Below, piece after piece: positions 55,400 to 64,000 of a stretch of DNA of 64,000 nucleotides (positions are counted from its first letter, which is position 1; each line of letters starts with the position of its first letter). The translations under genes were made by a program, and so were the position numbers. The notes beneath the pieces are model-generated. The model was not told where the DNA came from. It ran no database searches and saw only the letters and a program-made list of their open reading frames with translations. The DNA is from Desulfobacteraceae bacterium (lineage in GTDB: Bacteria > Desulfobacterota > Desulfobacteria > Desulfobacterales > UBA5852): NCBI GenBank assembly GCA_014237395.1, contig JABZFP010000004.1, positions 1-64,000 on the forward strand, read 5' to 3'.

Positions 55400-57475
55400 T
55401 CAAATTGTTGGTTGGCTTCGGCCTATCTCATTGATATGCTCTCGTATAAATTTTCTTATTCTAATCGGATTTCCGATTTCATTTACCGAATCATTTAAAA
55501 TAACAGCGATGGCGTCAATCGGAAAACGATTAAAAATATCCTTCATAATTCGGTTGGCTTTTCTCTTGTCACGACGTTCCAAGTGATTCTCCAGAATGCA
55601 AAGCATGACCATCAGGTCTCCGGGAGCAGCCCGGTAAGCCCGCCTTAAAAACCAGGCGCCCTTGTCCGGAAGGCCCATTTGCGTCAGTGCAATCCCAATT
55701 TGAAGGTTAGCGGATCGGCTGGTGGAATCAAGCGCCAGCAAACGCCTTGAAATCGATAGGGATTCTTTCAAAAGATGTTGCTTAAGCAGAACAAATCCTT
55801 TTAAATTCAGCGCATGCCTGTCTTCCGGATTATTTTCGATCAGCCAGTCCAGATGATCGGTAGCCCGTTCAAATTGACCGATCTCCGTGTAGGCAACTGC
55901 AAGATTATAACGGGATTTAGCCGTTTCCGGCAAAATCGCCAAGGCCTTCTCATAATGCGCAATGGCGCTATCATAGTCCTTCTTTTTAAAATAAATCGTT
56001 CCGATGTTGGTCAAGGCCATGATATCAAAATGTTTTCGACGCGGCGGTTGCAATGACATGCTGTTCTTGTAAAGAATGATAGCCTGTTCATAACGTCCCC
56101 GGCGTTCGAGGTCTTTTGCCAGGTTGAAGACCGGTCGTGCCCTACCCGGCGCTTTGCGATGGGTATCGTTCCATAGGCTCGCTTCACTCTGCCAATCCTG
56201 GTTACGGGTATACGTTCCGGCTACGAGCAAAACGATGATCAAAAAAGGGAAAATCTGAAGCAACAAAACCAAATTGCGACTTCTTGATTTTAATAGGTTT
56301 TTTAGATCGATAAACCCCGCGGCAAATGGTAAAAATATGAAGATCGAAGATAGATAATTTCGATGCTCAAACACCATTTCGAGGGGGAAAATAGAGGATT
56401 CGATGGCATGATTGAGGAAGAAAAACAAAATTGCAAACGCTACAAGCGGCTGCTTGCGCACCAATAATAACCCTGTGCCTATTAAAATTCCGACAATAAG
56501 AAAGGCGGGTAAAGTGGTCCAGGGGTTCAACATACTGGTGGATACCGCGAAATCATGTTCTAAGGAAAGTCGTTGGGGAATTGGGTAAAAAATCAGACTA
56601 AGGTAAAAAAGAAGTACCCTGGGTTGGGTGAATGCCCGTTCCGCAAGTGAAAAGGGCCGCATCTCATAGGATCGCGCCAGGATATGGACAAGATTCCTGT
56701 CCGACCAGTAAAAATAGATTGCCACAGAGATGACGGTGAAAATACTCCCCGCGATGAATACACCACCCAGTCGCCGGTTGATATAGGGTTCTGATTTTTC
56801 GCTGAAAAACAGCCATTCCATCAATACAATTGCCAATGGGACGGTTGCGGCATTCCCTTTTGTTCCCAATGCCAATATAAATGCTATCCCGACGCCTATT
56901 CCCCACATGATCTTCCATCGAACGGGCAAGCTCAAGCGCAGTTTAAGGTAGGCGATCAAAGCGACCATATAAAAGAATGTCGTCAGGCTGGCCATCCGCT
57001 GGACGATATAGGTAACGGCTTGCGTCTGGATCGGATTGAGCGCCCAAAGCAAACTCGCTCCGAGGGCAATGGCATGGATGTGAGCACGATGTCGATCCGG
57101 AAACCCGGGTGTGGCGCCAAGCAAAACGATAAACGAATATAACAGCCATGTATTAAAAATGTGGATAATCAGGTTAATCAGGTGAAAGCCGGCCACGTTG
57201 GCACCGTGCAAATACCAATTGAGGGCGAAGGACAGGTTGGCCACGGGGCGTGAAAGGTTGTTGCCGTGTGCTTGATCGACGCCTATCGCCTGTGAGAGGG
57301 ACGCCATATTCCATTCTGTCATTTGTATCGCTGGATTGTTGAGGATATTGGGATAGTCGTCCATGTGCCAGGAGGCATTGAAGGAGTTGCCGTAAGCCGC
57401 CAGCAAAAGCGCGAGAATAAGCAGCAGGGTCCTTGGGCGCGTATTGTTCATCACCGAAAGGCGGGGGTCATCCAT
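55400..57475 (-). CDS. GT-C membrane protein with C-terminal TPR repeats (TMTC-like)
   Basis: The 691-residue protein has about ten helices in its first 430 residues and TPR repeats in the last 250 (for example AIILYKNSMSLQPP and AIAHYEKALAILPETAKSRYNLAVAY). The first loop WHMDDYPNIL carries the acidic pair of GT-C O-mannosyltransferases such as TMTC and PMT. It would transfer a sugar from a polyprenyl phosphate to a protein, with the TPR part holding the substrate. The tandem paralogue lies directly upstream on the same strand. Confidence 0.82.
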   Translation of the reverse strand: MDDPRLSVMNNTRPRTLLLILALLLAAYGNSFNASWHMDDYPNILNNPAIQMTEWNMASLSQAIGVDQAHGNNLSRPVANLSFALNWYLHGANVAGFHLINLIIHIFNTWLLYSFIVLLGATPGFPDRHRAHIHAIALGASLLWALNPIQTQAVTYIVQRMASLTTFFYMVALIAYLKLRLSLPVRWKIMWGIGVGIAFILALGTKGNAATVPLAIVLMEWLFFSEKSEPYINRRLGGVFIAGSIFTVISVAIYFYWSDRNLVHILARSYEMRPFSLAERAFTQPRVLLFYLSLIFYPIPQRLSLEHDFAVSTSMLNPWTTLPAFLIVGILIGTGLLLVRKQPLVAFAILFFFLNHAIESSIFPLEMVFEHRNYLSSIFIFLPFAAGFIDLKNLLKSRSRNLVLLLQIFPFLIIVLLVAGTYTRNQDWQSEASLWNDTHRKAPGRARPVFNLAKDLERRGRYEQAIILYKNSMSLQPPRRKHFDIMALTNIGTIYFKKKDYDSAIAHYEKALAILPETAKSRYNLAVAYTEIGQFERATDHLDWLIENNPEDRHALNLKGFVLLKQHLLKESLSISRRLLALDSTSRSANLQIGIALTQMGLPDKGAWFLRRAYRAAPGDLMVMLCILENHLERRDKRKANRIMKDIFNRFPIDAIAVILNDSVNEIGNPIRIRKFIREHINEIGRSQPTI

Positions 57476-57499
57476 GGCACCACTTTCGTCCCATCTGTT

Positions 57500-59572
57500 T
57501 TAAAACCTATCGGAAATGCTGTGATTGATTTCAAAATCAATAAGACAGGCTCTAATAAAAGGGCCAACGATATTTCTATCGTATAGTCGCACACCGTTCG
57601 TAGTCGTTGTCAGAAGTCTGTCAATGATACCCAGCGGCACCTGCAGAAGGAGTTTCCGGGTATAATCCTCGGCGACAGTTGGCTGATCCTCTTTTAAGCT
57701 GAGATCAATCAGGCACAGCCGCGGCGTCGGATTGTTCGGGGCCAGTCGAATCGCCGTTTCAAGTATTTTCGCCGCCGCCCTATTGTGGCCCAATCGGCCC
57801 AACGCCACCCCGAGGTTTGTCAATGTGTTCACGTCATCCGATTTCTGAGCCAACGCATTTTCGAGAAGTCGCCGCGCTTCTTCATTCGAGCCCATCTGCA
57901 AGCGGATCAGTCCGGCCGTATTGAGGTAATAGGGATGCCGTGGGTTGTATTCCAATAGTATCATCGCGTTGTCTAAGGCCCGTTGGTATTCACCTTCGGA
58001 CAACAAGGAAAATATCAGGTTGTAACGCGCAATTTCATGCTCCGGGAAGATCGCAAGCGCACGCCGAAAATGGTCGATGGCCAATCCCGTTTTATGGGTC
58101 TTTTGGAACAGCACCCCCATATTCGTCAACGCCAGGGCGTGTACGCGTTTGGGTGCGGGGTCATATAAATTCAGGGAATGGGCGTAGAGTTTTAGGGCCA
58201 ACGGAAAATTACGGCGTGATTCATGATAAGCAGCCAACTGCAGGTACGGTCGTGCGGTATGCGGTGCTTTAACCAAAACGTCTTCCCAGAACAGTTTTTT
58301 GTTATGCCACATACTGTTGCGGCTGTGCGTGGCCCATCCCAAGGCGATAAAAAGTAAAATCGTCCCCGCCACGATGACGCCGCTTTGGAAACGCTTTTGT
58401 GAAATAGTGGCATTGATGCCTTTTTGCAAGGCAGCCGCCACCGGGACGAACAAAAACATGCTGGGCAAGTAATTGCGATGCTCGAATACCAGTTCCAACG
58501 GTATAACGGTCGATTCAATCAAGTGGTTTAAAAAATAAAATAAAATCGCCAGTGCAATCAAAGGGGCTCTTCGGATGGCAAGCAGTCCGGCGCCAATAAT
58601 CCCCAGGATACCGATCAGGGACGGTATGGTTGTCCAGGGTTGCAAAAAAGATGTTGATATCGTGATTTCATGAACAAGTGAGAACCGCCCGGGCAAAGGC
58701 CAAAAAATCTGGGACAAATAAAGCCATAGAACCCGGGGTTCGGTAAGGAGCCTTTCGAATAACGTAAAAGGGCGCCCCTGGTAAGCGCGTGGGAAATAGT
58801 CAATGGGATTGCCTTTCCAGATCCACAAGAAACCAAGACAACCAACCAGTAGCAACCCACCAATGCCAAGGGTCATCCATATGATCCGCCGCCGGACGTC
58901 AGGCATTTTTAAATCCTGAAAAAACAGGACTTCCACTAACCAAAGCGAAGCCGGTAAAAGGGCGGTGTTGAGCTTGGAAGCCAGCGCCAGAAGGTAGCAT
59001 AAAACACAACCGGTAAAAGCAACGATCTGGTACCTGCAATTTTCTGACCGACGACCGGCACCATAAAAATAGATCGCCGCAATGAAAAAAACGGCTGCCA
59101 GGGAGGTGGAACGCTGCACGATGTAAGTAACCGCCTGCGTTTGAATGGGGTGCAAGGCCCACAGGACGGTGGCCGTCAAAGCGATAAATCGGGTTTTCTC
59201 GTCCTTCCAGTATCGGCAGTTCCCCGAATTGAGCAGCATCCTGATGGTCTTGAAAAGGATCAAAGCTGCAAAAAAGTGAATCAGCAGATTGACCACATGG
59301 TATCCGGTAACGTCGTCTTCGGAAAATAGCCAATTCAACCCGAAGGTCATCATGGTTAAAGGACGATGCAGATTTTCGTTGTAATAAACGCTTTTCAGGA
59401 GTTCAGACGGGACAAAACCGGTCAGATGGACGGCCGAATTATTGACGATACGCAGGAGATCGTCAAAATACCATGGGACTTGGAGGGTGTTGCCATAACA
59501 GATGAAAACCAAACCGAACAACAATAGCGGTGCGATGGCAGTTCGGCCTGAAGATTGTTTTTCATTATACAT
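57500..59572 (-). CDS. GT-C membrane protein with C-terminal TPR repeats (TMTC-like), paralogue
   Basis: The 690-residue protein shares the full layout of its neighbour: acidic loop (WYFDDLLRIVNNS), then AVTYIVQRSTSLAAVFF, about ten helices, then TPR repeats from about residue 440 (AIDHFRRALAIFPEHEIARYN). The two are closely similar along their length, so tandem duplication is clear. They lie downstream of pilA in the same direction, beyond the pilA terminator. Protein O-glycosylation is inferred. Confidence 0.82.
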   Translation of the reverse strand: MYNEKQSSGRTAIAPLLLFGLVFICYGNTLQVPWYFDDLLRIVNNSAVHLTGFVPSELLKSVYYNENLHRPLTMMTFGLNWLFSEDDVTGYHVVNLLIHFFAALILFKTIRMLLNSGNCRYWKDEKTRFIALTATVLWALHPIQTQAVTYIVQRSTSLAAVFFIAAIYFYGAGRRSENCRYQIVAFTGCVLCYLLALASKLNTALLPASLWLVEVLFFQDLKMPDVRRRIIWMTLGIGGLLLVGCLGFLWIWKGNPIDYFPRAYQGRPFTLFERLLTEPRVLWLYLSQIFWPLPGRFSLVHEITISTSFLQPWTTIPSLIGILGIIGAGLLAIRRAPLIALAILFYFLNHLIESTVIPLELVFEHRNYLPSMFLFVPVAAALQKGINATISQKRFQSGVIVAGTILLFIALGWATHSRNSMWHNKKLFWEDVLVKAPHTARPYLQLAAYHESRRNFPLALKLYAHSLNLYDPAPKRVHALALTNMGVLFQKTHKTGLAIDHFRRALAIFPEHEIARYNLIFSLLSEGEYQRALDNAMILLEYNPRHPYYLNTAGLIRLQMGSNEEARRLLENALAQKSDDVNTLTNLGVALGRLGHNRAAAKILETAIRLAPNNPTPRLCLIDLSLKEDQPTVAEDYTRKLLLQVPLGIIDRLLTTTTNGVRLYDRNIVGPFIRACLIDFEINHSISDRF

Positions 59573-59767
59573 TACAGCGAACCTGTTTCTATCGAGATTT
59601 TACAAGAAAACCGTTCCCAAAAGGGCGGGTTTTCTCCAACAACTATACTTATCTTTTATTATCAGGAACCGTTATAAGATCAAGTTTTTTAAAGAAAAGC
59701 CCTGCTGTTACTCTTTCTGATTTTTCCCGGTCGAGTTTACCGACGCATCCGAAAGGCAGACGCCATA

Positions 59768-59800
59768 AAAAAAAGGGGGAGGCTACGTAGCCTCCCCCTT
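59768..59800 (-). terminator. Intrinsic terminator of pilA
   Basis: A perfect 28-base palindrome, 59773-59800, reads AAGGGGGAGGCTAC then its complement. On the minus strand it is followed by eight T. It starts 31 bases past the pilA stop and should end most pilA transcription before the GT-C/TPR genes. Confidence 0.95.
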
Positions 59801-59830
59801 CAATAAACGTCTGTCAGGTAACGCTGAGAA

Positions 59831-60220
59831 TTACTCCATGACGATGGTGTACACGCCAGCACCACTCCAGCGGCTGTCGCCAGCCTGGTAATTGGCAGGG
59901 CAACGGTTATCAGTGTCTGTAATGGTAACGGTAATTTCGTTGATGGAGCCGGAGATTGCGCCCGTGTTACTGTTAGACATGGTGATGCCGATAGTAGCAG
60001 GATCGGTAGGAACATTGTTATTGCCCGGAATCGAGTAGTAGTCCGCCAGGCCGGCCATGACGGCCTGCGCGTCTGACTCGGCAGCGGAGCAATAGGCCTT
60101 GTTGCGATAGGCAATGAAGTTGGGGATGGCGATCGCGGCCAGGATACCGATGATGGCGATGACGATCATGAGCTCGATCAGGGTGAAACCTTCTTTGTTG
60201 CTTCTCAGTTTCTGCAGCAT
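59831..60220 (-). CDS. pilA: Type IV pilin PilA (prepilin)
   Basis: The 129-residue prepilin has a short basic leader ([11 protein letters not shown]), cleavage at Gly11-Phe12, and the canonical mature start [22 protein letters not shown] with Glu5, matching Geobacter-type pilins at the helix. The mature body is longer than the short Geobacter e-pilin and carries two cysteines (44 and 107) that could form a disulfide. AGAGGAGG stands eight bases before ATG 60220. A sigma-54 promoter lies upstream and a strong terminator downstream. Confidence 0.95.
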   Translation of the reverse strand: MLQKLRSNKEGFTLIELMIVIAIIGILAAIAIPNFIAYRNKAYCSAAESDAQAVMAGLADYYSIPGNNNVPTDPATIGITMSNSNTGAISGSINEITVTITDTDNRCPANYQAGDSRWSGAGVYTIVME

Positions 60221-60342
60221 GGTTTTTCCTCCTCTAAAGGTGTTAAAAAAGAACTTAAAATTGGGTTGACGAATGTTAGCTACCGCTGATTTTAAGATGG
60301 CGCTTTTTCGCGCCGTTTTAACCGCATTCGTTGGACAGGGAT

Positions 60343-60360
60343 AAAGCAATGAGCATGCCA
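60343..60360 (-). promoter_or_regulatory. Sigma-54 promoter of pilA
   Basis: On the minus strand TGGCATGCTCATTGCTTT has GG and GC of the -24 and -12 elements exactly ten bases apart, near the consensus TGGCACG-N4-TTGCW. The predicted start site is near 60334, giving a leader of about 114 bases before the pilA ATG. The PilR-like activator gene lies just upstream. Confidence 0.85.
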
Positions 60361-60468
60361 GCTATCGGCAATAATTTTCGTTTTTATTTATCACATCGTA
60401 TTTATTGTATAATCCGGATGGGTACGCCTCAGGCGCCATTTCGAAGTCTGGCGGCTAAGCCAGGGATT

Positions 60469-60504
60469 TGACAGAATTTGTCAGGGGATTGACATTTTCT
60501 GTCA
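60469..60504. promoter_or_regulatory. Two TGACA-N5-TGTCA sites, candidate PilR enhancer
   Basis: TGACA-N5-TGTCA occurs at 60469-60483 and again at 60490-60504, centre-to-centre 21 bases, which is two helical turns. They lie about 135 to 170 bases before the predicted pilA start site, the usual range for an enhancer of a sigma-54 activator. The TGTC core agrees with the PilR half-site known from Pseudomonas. Confidence 0.75.
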
Positions 60505-60731
60505 TGGTGTAATTTTTTATGCACTACTTTACCCTATAAAAATTATATCCGCTTAACATATAAGGCAGTTATGATGTATTAAACAGCCTGCAGGGTCGTT
60601 AAGAAACTATACGATGGACGCTTATGAGGTGAGGCACGAGAGGTTAATTTGGATCATCTTTTACCATTGTCAAGATCGTGCGCGCAAAATGATCCTATAG
60701 AAAAGCGGCCATTCCGCAAGTCAGGCATGCC

Positions 60732-62126
60732 TTACTTGTCGTCGGCCATTTTCCCCAGCCGATGGCGGAAGGAGCGGAATGTGATGCCCAAGAGCTCCGC
60801 GGCGCGATTTTTGTTGCCGTCGGCGATTTCCAGGCCTTTTTGGAGGTAGGCGTACTCGATTTCCCGCAAAACGACATCCAGCGCGATCCCCTTGGCCACA
60901 TCGTCCAGGTCGTAGCGTTTGCCCTCGACCCCCTCGATCCAGCGCCGCTTGTGCACCGACAGCGCCAGGCTTTCCGGCAGGATGATGTTGGTGCTGGTCA
61001 GGGCCACCGAGCGTTCCATGAGGTTTTCCAGTTCCCGCACATTGCCCGGAAAATCGTATTTATTCATCAAATCAACGGCATAGGAGGATAATTTTTTAAT
61101 TTCCTTGCCCATCTCGCGGGAATATTTATCCAGGAAATGCTGGGCCAGCGCCTTCAGATCCCCTTTTCGCTCCCGCAGGGGCGGCACCTTGATCTCGATG
61201 ACGTTCAGGCGATAGAACAGATCCTCCCGGAACCGTCCTTCGATGACTTCCTTGGCCAGGTTCTTGTTGGTGGCCGAGATGATGCGGCAATCCACCTCGA
61301 TGTCTTCATTGCTGCCCACCGGCTTGAACGACTTTTCCTGGACCACCCGCAGCAGTTTGACCTGCAGGGCCATGCTCAACTCGCCGATTTCATCAAGAAA
61401 AACCGTTCCCTTGTGGGCGGCCGCAAACAAGCCCTTTTTATCCTGGGTGGCTCCGGTAAACGAACCCTTCATATGACCGAAAAGCTCGCTTTCCATCAGG
61501 TTTTCCGGGATGCCGCCGCAGTTGATCGCCACGAAGGGCTTGACCGACCGCTCGCTTTCATCGTGAATGGCCCGGGCGATCAATTCCTTGCCGGTGCCGC
61601 TCTCACCCGTGACCAGGACATTGGTGCGCGTCGGGGCAACCTGCCGGATCAGGTTGAAAATATGCTCCATGGCCGGACTGTTGCCTACGATCTTGCTGAA
61701 ATGGATGTTTTTTTTCAACTGATCATCAACGGACTCTTTTTCGTGTTCGAGGGTTTTCAGTTCCAACGCGTTGGTGACCGTGGCCTTGAGTTCATCGTTG
61801 TCAAACGGTTTGGGGACGTAGTCGTAGGCCCCTTCATTCATGGCTTCCACCGCCACTTCGGTGGTGACATAGGCCGAGATCATGATGACAACGGTGTCGG
61901 GGTTCTTGGCTTTGGAAGCCCGCAATACATCGAGACCGGTGATGTCGCCCAGACGAATATCGCAGATCATCAAATCATAACGGTCCTCACCCAGCATCTC
62001 CACCGCCCGGGTGCCGGATTCAGCGCACGTCACCTGGTAACCCTCCTTGGTCAGGAGGTATTCCAGCAATTCCCGCATGCTCAGTTCATCGTCCACAACA
62101 AGGATGTGATACGCCGGTTTCGCCAT
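60732..62126 (-). CDS. pilR: Sigma-54-dependent response regulator, PilR-like
   Basis: The 464-residue protein has a receiver domain (phospho-acceptor Asp in MICDIRLGD), an AAA+ domain with GESGTGKELIARAIH (Walker A), GSFTGA (the sigma-54 contact loop, Ser for the usual Ala) and FLDEIGEL (Walker B), and a Fis-type HTH at the end (GNKNRAAELLGITFRSFRHRL) whose FRSFRxRL is typical of PilR. It should activate pilA from the upstream sites. Its sensor kinase (PilS) is not next to it here. Confidence 0.85.
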   Translation of the reverse strand: MAKPAYHILVVDDELSMRELLEYLLTKEGYQVTCAESGTRAVEMLGEDRYDLMICDIRLGDITGLDVLRASKAKNPDTVVIMISAYVTTEVAVEAMNEGAYDYVPKPFDNDELKATVTNALELKTLEHEKESVDDQLKKNIHFSKIVGNSPAMEHIFNLIRQVAPTRTNVLVTGESGTGKELIARAIHDESERSVKPFVAINCGGIPENLMESELFGHMKGSFTGATQDKKGLFAAAHKGTVFLDEIGELSMALQVKLLRVVQEKSFKPVGSNEDIEVDCRIISATNKNLAKEVIEGRFREDLFYRLNVIEIKVPPLRERKGDLKALAQHFLDKYSREMGKEIKKLSSYAVDLMNKYDFPGNVRELENLMERSVALTSTNIILPESLALSVHKRRWIEGVEGKRYDLDDVAKGIALDVVLREIEYAYLQKGLEIADGNKNRAAELLGITFRSFRHRLGKMADDK

Positions 62127-62233
62127 GATGGGTCAGGGTCCTTTTTTTATGACAGGGCGTTGTAAATATGGAAGGCCTTGGGTGGGCGCATACGGCCCGA
62201 AACACGCATATATCCCAACAAACGTAACTCGAA

Positions 62234-63520
62234 CTAAGTCGTCGTAAGCTCGTAAACGACCCGCCCCCCGACGATGGTCATGACAGCCCGCCCTTTGACC
62301 GGCCAGCCATTGAAAGGGCAATTGCGGCTCAGCGAAACAAACTGTTCAACGTCGATCGTGTATTCCAAATCCGGTTTAAAAACGGTCACATCAGCGGCCA
62401 TTCCGGTTTGCAGTCCATAATCGCGACCCAGTATGCGGGCGGGTCCGGTGGCCATCAACTCCACCAGGCGCGCCATGCTGATCACGCGCTCATGGACCAG
62501 TGTGAGCGCCAGCGAAAGGGATGTTTCCAGACCGATGATGCCGTTGGCGGCCTGGTCGAATTCCACCATTTTTTCGATGCTCGAATGGGGTGCATGATCG
62601 CTGGCGATGGCATCCAGGGTGCCGTCCGCCAGTCCCTCGCGAATGGCGTCGCTGTCAGCCTGCGTGCGCAGGGGTGGATACATTTTGGTATTGGTGTCGT
62701 ATTCCTGAACGGCCTCGTCGGTCAGGGCGAAATAATGCGGTGCGGTTTCAGCCGTCACGCGCAGGCCGCGCGCTTTGGCCTGGCGGATAACCTGCACGGC
62801 CTGCGCCGTGCTGACATGGGCGATGTGCAGCGCCCCGCCGGTGAGCTCGCTCAGGGCGATATCCCGCATGGCCATGACGGATTCAGCCGCATTGGGAATG
62901 CCGGACAATCCCAGGCGCGTGGCTACCGCCCCCTCGTTCATGGCACCTCCATCGGATAAATCGGGATCCTCGCAGTGGGAAATGACCGGCAGTCCAAACC
63001 CGCGGGCATACTCCAGGGCGCGCCGCATCAACAGGCTGCTGACAATCGGTCGCCCGTCATCACTGAAGGCCACGGCGCCGCATTGTTTCAATTCAGCGAA
63101 TTCGGTGAGCCCCTCCCCTCTCAGGCCCGGACTTACCGCCGCCACCGGATAGACGCGGGCGGCCGCCGCCTGGCGTGCCTGAGCGAGGACAAACTCCGTG
63201 ATCTGGCCACAATCATTGACCGGGACCGTATTGGGCATGGTACAGACCGCCGTAAAACCGCCGGCGGCGGCCGCACGGCACCCGGAGGCAATGGTTTCCT
63301 TGTATTCGTGACCGGGCTCACGGAAGTGAACGTGAAGATCGATCAGTCCCGGCGTCACCACCATGCCAGCCGCATCCACCACGCGGCAGCCGGCCGGTGG
63401 GGCTTCACTGCCCTCACCATGGGTGAGTCCGGCAATTTTCCCGTCCTTTATATAAAGGTCAGCCACCCCGTCGCAATGCCCCGGGTCGATGACCCGTCCG
63501 CCCCGAATCAGCAGATCCAT
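62234..63520 (-). CDS. pyrC: Dihydroorotase
   Basis: The 428-residue amidohydrolase closes carbamoyl aspartate to dihydroorotate in pyrimidine synthesis. DLHVHFREPG (HxH), PVISHCEDPD, HIAHVSTAQ and ASDHAPH are the expected metal and substrate motifs of the class I (PyrC/allantoinase-like) type. The start ATG 63520 gives the usual N-terminus MDLLIRGGRVIDPG and lies one base after the pyrB stop; the longer frame from 63634 lies inside pyrB and is rejected. Confidence 0.95.
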   Translation of the reverse strand: MDLLIRGGRVIDPGHCDGVADLYIKDGKIAGLTHGEGSEAPPAGCRVVDAAGMVVTPGLIDLHVHFREPGHEYKETIASGCRAAAAGGFTAVCTMPNTVPVNDCGQITEFVLAQARQAAAARVYPVAAVSPGLRGEGLTEFAELKQCGAVAFSDDGRPIVSSLLMRRALEYARGFGLPVISHCEDPDLSDGGAMNEGAVATRLGLSGIPNAAESVMAMRDIALSELTGGALHIAHVSTAQAVQVIRQAKARGLRVTAETAPHYFALTDEAVQEYDTNTKMYPPLRTQADSDAIREGLADGTLDAIASDHAPHSSIEKMVEFDQAANGIIGLETSLSLALTLVHERVISMARLVELMATGPARILGRDYGLQTGMAADVTVFKPDLEYTIDVEQFVSLSRNCPFNGWPVKGRAVMTIVGGRVVYELTTT

Positions 63521-63521
63521 G

Positions 63522-64000
63522 TCACTTGCCTCCCAGCACCAGATAGAGCAACGCCATACGCACGGCGACACCGTTGGTAACCTGGTCCAGAATGACGGAA
63601 TAGGGTCCGTCCGCCACCTCCGGGGCGATTTCAACCCCCCGGTTCATGGGCCCCGGGTGCATGATCAGCACGTCACGTTTGGCCTTCTGCAACCGCTTCA
63701 GATTGAGCCCGTAGACGTTGGCATATTCCCGCTCACTGGGCATGAGAAAACGCTGTTGCCGCTCTTTCTGGACCCGCAGCATCATGATGATGTCGGCCTC
63801 GGGAATCGCCTCGTCCAAATGGTCGACAACCTTGGCCCCCAGTGCCTCGATTCCCATGGGCATCATTGTCGGCGGTCCAGCCAGCATTACCGTGGCCCCC
63901 ATTTTCTGAAAACCGATAATATTGGAGCGCGCCACCCGGCTGTGGGCGATATCCCCCACAATCAGCAGTTTCAATCCCTGGAGGCGTCCCTTTTTCTCCC
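63522..64000 (-). CDS. pyrB: Aspartate carbamoyltransferase catalytic subunit, C-terminal part
   Basis: The 5' part lies beyond the window. The visible C-terminal 158 residues contain [26 protein letters not shown], and [15 protein letters not shown], which are conserved in PyrB. The frame is open to the window edge (GRLQG precedes the first motif), so the gene is partial only because of the cut. Coupled to pyrC. Confidence 0.95.
   Translation of the reverse strand, partial: EKKGRLQGLKLLIVGDIAHSRVARSNIIGFQKMGATVMLAGPPTMMPMGIEALGAKVVDHLDEAIPEADIIMMLRVQKERQQRFLMPSEREYANVYGLNLKRLQKAKRDVLIMHPGPMNRGVEIAPEVADGPYSVILDQVTNGVAVRMALLYLVLGGK

Overview
The window looks like chromosomal DNA of a Desulfobacterota (former Deltaproteobacteria) species, probably a sulfate reducer. 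The pointers are a NIL-domain ferredoxin overlapping mnmA, a transferase of the selenodomain-associated family, a Geobacter-type pilin with a PilR-like sigma-54 activator beside it, and the general style of the housekeeping proteins. This assignment is inferred from protein character; no rRNA gene is present.

Positions 1-8419 are the right part of an integrative element. It ends flush against the 3' end of a tRNA-Arg gene and carries a tyrosine integrase, an excisionase-like HTH protein, a P-loop replication-type ATPase, a second integrase-fold protein that seems to have lost catalytic residues, an unrecognised 507-residue protein with an apparent winged-helix tail, and a translationally coupled pair (DUF4262-like protein and radical SAM protein). 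At the left edge an IS1595-like element has cut a small gene short. The other end of the element is outside the window.

Positions 8420-33500 are ordinary core genome: tRNA-Arg, tadA, purA, tRNA-Pro, two conserved hypotheticals, a PAS-LuxR regulator, an amidohydrolase / M55 peptidase / threonine aldolase run, an M48 protease, a fused acyltransferase-hydrolase, a NIL-ferredoxin/mnmA/mtaB tRNA-modification group, a cyclophilin, a MerR-acyl-CoA dehydrogenase-metallohydrolase run behind a 38-bp palindrome, a TerB-DnaJ protein, tRNA-Leu, and a ribF, def, fmt, rsmB, rpe series.

Positions 33488-59600 are a large surface-glycan region. It starts with two minus-strand processive or membrane glycosyltransferases, then a plus-strand, visibly AT-richer polysaccharide cluster (winged-helix regulator, Wzx-type flippase, sulfotransferase, three GT4 transferases, asparagine synthase, two methyltransferases). 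Then a minus-strand run holds dolichol-phosphate-mannose-synthase-like GT2 enzymes, GT-C type membrane glycosyltransferases, an AglD-like membrane protein, a VKOR-DsbA fusion and two tandem GT-C/TPR proteins.

Positions 59766-62126 hold pilA, its terminator, a sigma-54 promoter with two upstream TGACA-N5-TGTCA sites, and a PilR-like activator. The GT-C/TPR pair and the VKOR-DsbA protein run in the same direction just downstream of the two-cysteine pilin, which suggests a pilus assembly and modification neighbourhood. The window closes with pyrC and the 3' part of pyrB.
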